Positions 63,596 to 64,000 of a stretch of 64,000 nt of DNA are shown piece after piece; the stretch's first letter is position 1; each line of letters starts with the position of its first letter. The stretch is taken from assembly GCA_025266875.1 (NCBI GenBank), contig JALLLT010000032.1:186001-250000 (forward strand), given 5' to 3'. The notes beneath the pieces were generated by a model. The model ran no database searches and had not been told where the DNA came from. It saw only the letters and a list, made by a program, of their open reading frames with translations. The stretch is from Fennellomyces sp. T-0311 (Eukaryota; Mucoromycota; Mucoromycetes; Mucorales; Lichtheimiaceae). The position numbers were made by a program, and so were the translations under genes.

Positions 63596-64000
63596 ACATC
63601 TTTTTTGCATTATCTCCTTTATAGCTTTCCCCCACTTTCATCTTCTCTATCGCGTTTGCTTTTTTCTTTAAACACTATCTCTCCCCTCGTACATTGTAAA
63701 TATAGAAGGAAAAACCAAAAAATATTAAAAGTACCGAAAACGTTATTGTTTAAAAAACCTTATCTGTAATGGATTTTCTTTTTTCGTTGTGTCAGGGTGT
63801 TATCAGTGGCGATATGTAGATTTGTAGCAGGTACAGAAATGGAAGAACGGTAGAACATCGCTATATCTTTGACAATCAACATGATAAGGACCCCTCTACT
63901 TACCTAACAGAGCTGCATGTATCACTAAATAATCGACAAGCTAATCTTGACCACGAGTAACAAGCGGAACTCTGCTCCAAAAAAACATGCGCTTAAAGAG
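63596..64000. other. 3' flank of the PPR gene, no further gene seen
   Basis: T-rich and A-rich sequence with AAATATTAAAAG near 63719, probably the polyadenylation region. Nothing else is supported to the window end. Confidence 0.45.

Overview
This window looks like nuclear DNA of a filamentous fungus, most probably an early-diverging lineage such as Mucorales (Mucoromycota). The evidence is many short spliceosomal introns of about 45-70 bases with GTAAGT-type donors, a Zn2Cys6 regulator, metacaspases, a fungal-type VPS35 and a DUF2408-like protein. Protein composition suggests Mucorales, but I cannot name the genus. I see no bacterial operons, rRNA, convincing tRNA or CRISPR array.

Layout. 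1-4.4 kb: gene relics, a DUF2408-like gene (+) and the ribosomal stalk protein P1 (-). 4.4-11.7 kb: gene-poor, with a striking histidine-rich ORF and a 148-bp near-perfect inverted repeat beside a decayed or unresolved gene. 11.7-15.4 kb: two uncharacterised proteins. 16.4-25.8 kb: alanyl-tRNA synthetase, then two metacaspase genes in tandem. 26.5-30.2 kb: a Zn2Cys6 transcription factor and a small membrane protein. 30.4-36.5 kb: two tandem paralogous NADP-dependent reductases of the MDR superfamily, separated by a 3.7-kb gene desert. 37.6-39.0 kb: branched-chain 2-oxoacid dehydrogenase E1 alpha. 39-46 kb: largely empty, with a few coding-like fragments. 46-54 kb, all minus strand: ARL1 GTPase, a C2H2 transcription factor, a SPOUT1-like RNA methyltransferase and an F-box/LRR-like protein. 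54-57.2 kb: coding-like fragments with broken frames. 57.3-63.6 kb: calmodulin, VPS35 and a mitochondrial PPR protein.

The genes do not form one pathway. Most are housekeeping genes: translation (P1, AlaRS), vesicle traffic (ARL1, VPS35), calcium signalling (calmodulin), mitochondrial metabolism and RNA handling (E1 alpha, PPR) and RNA methylation (SPOUT1). Between them lie AT-rich stretches with repeats and relics. The least explained items are the His-rich protein, the outward-facing inverted repeat, an in-frame upstream extension of AlaRS that could be a mitochondrial presequence, and several fragments that look coding but do not assemble into complete genes. Exon joins were made by eye from splice signals, reading frame and family knowledge; none was tested with transcripts or database searches.
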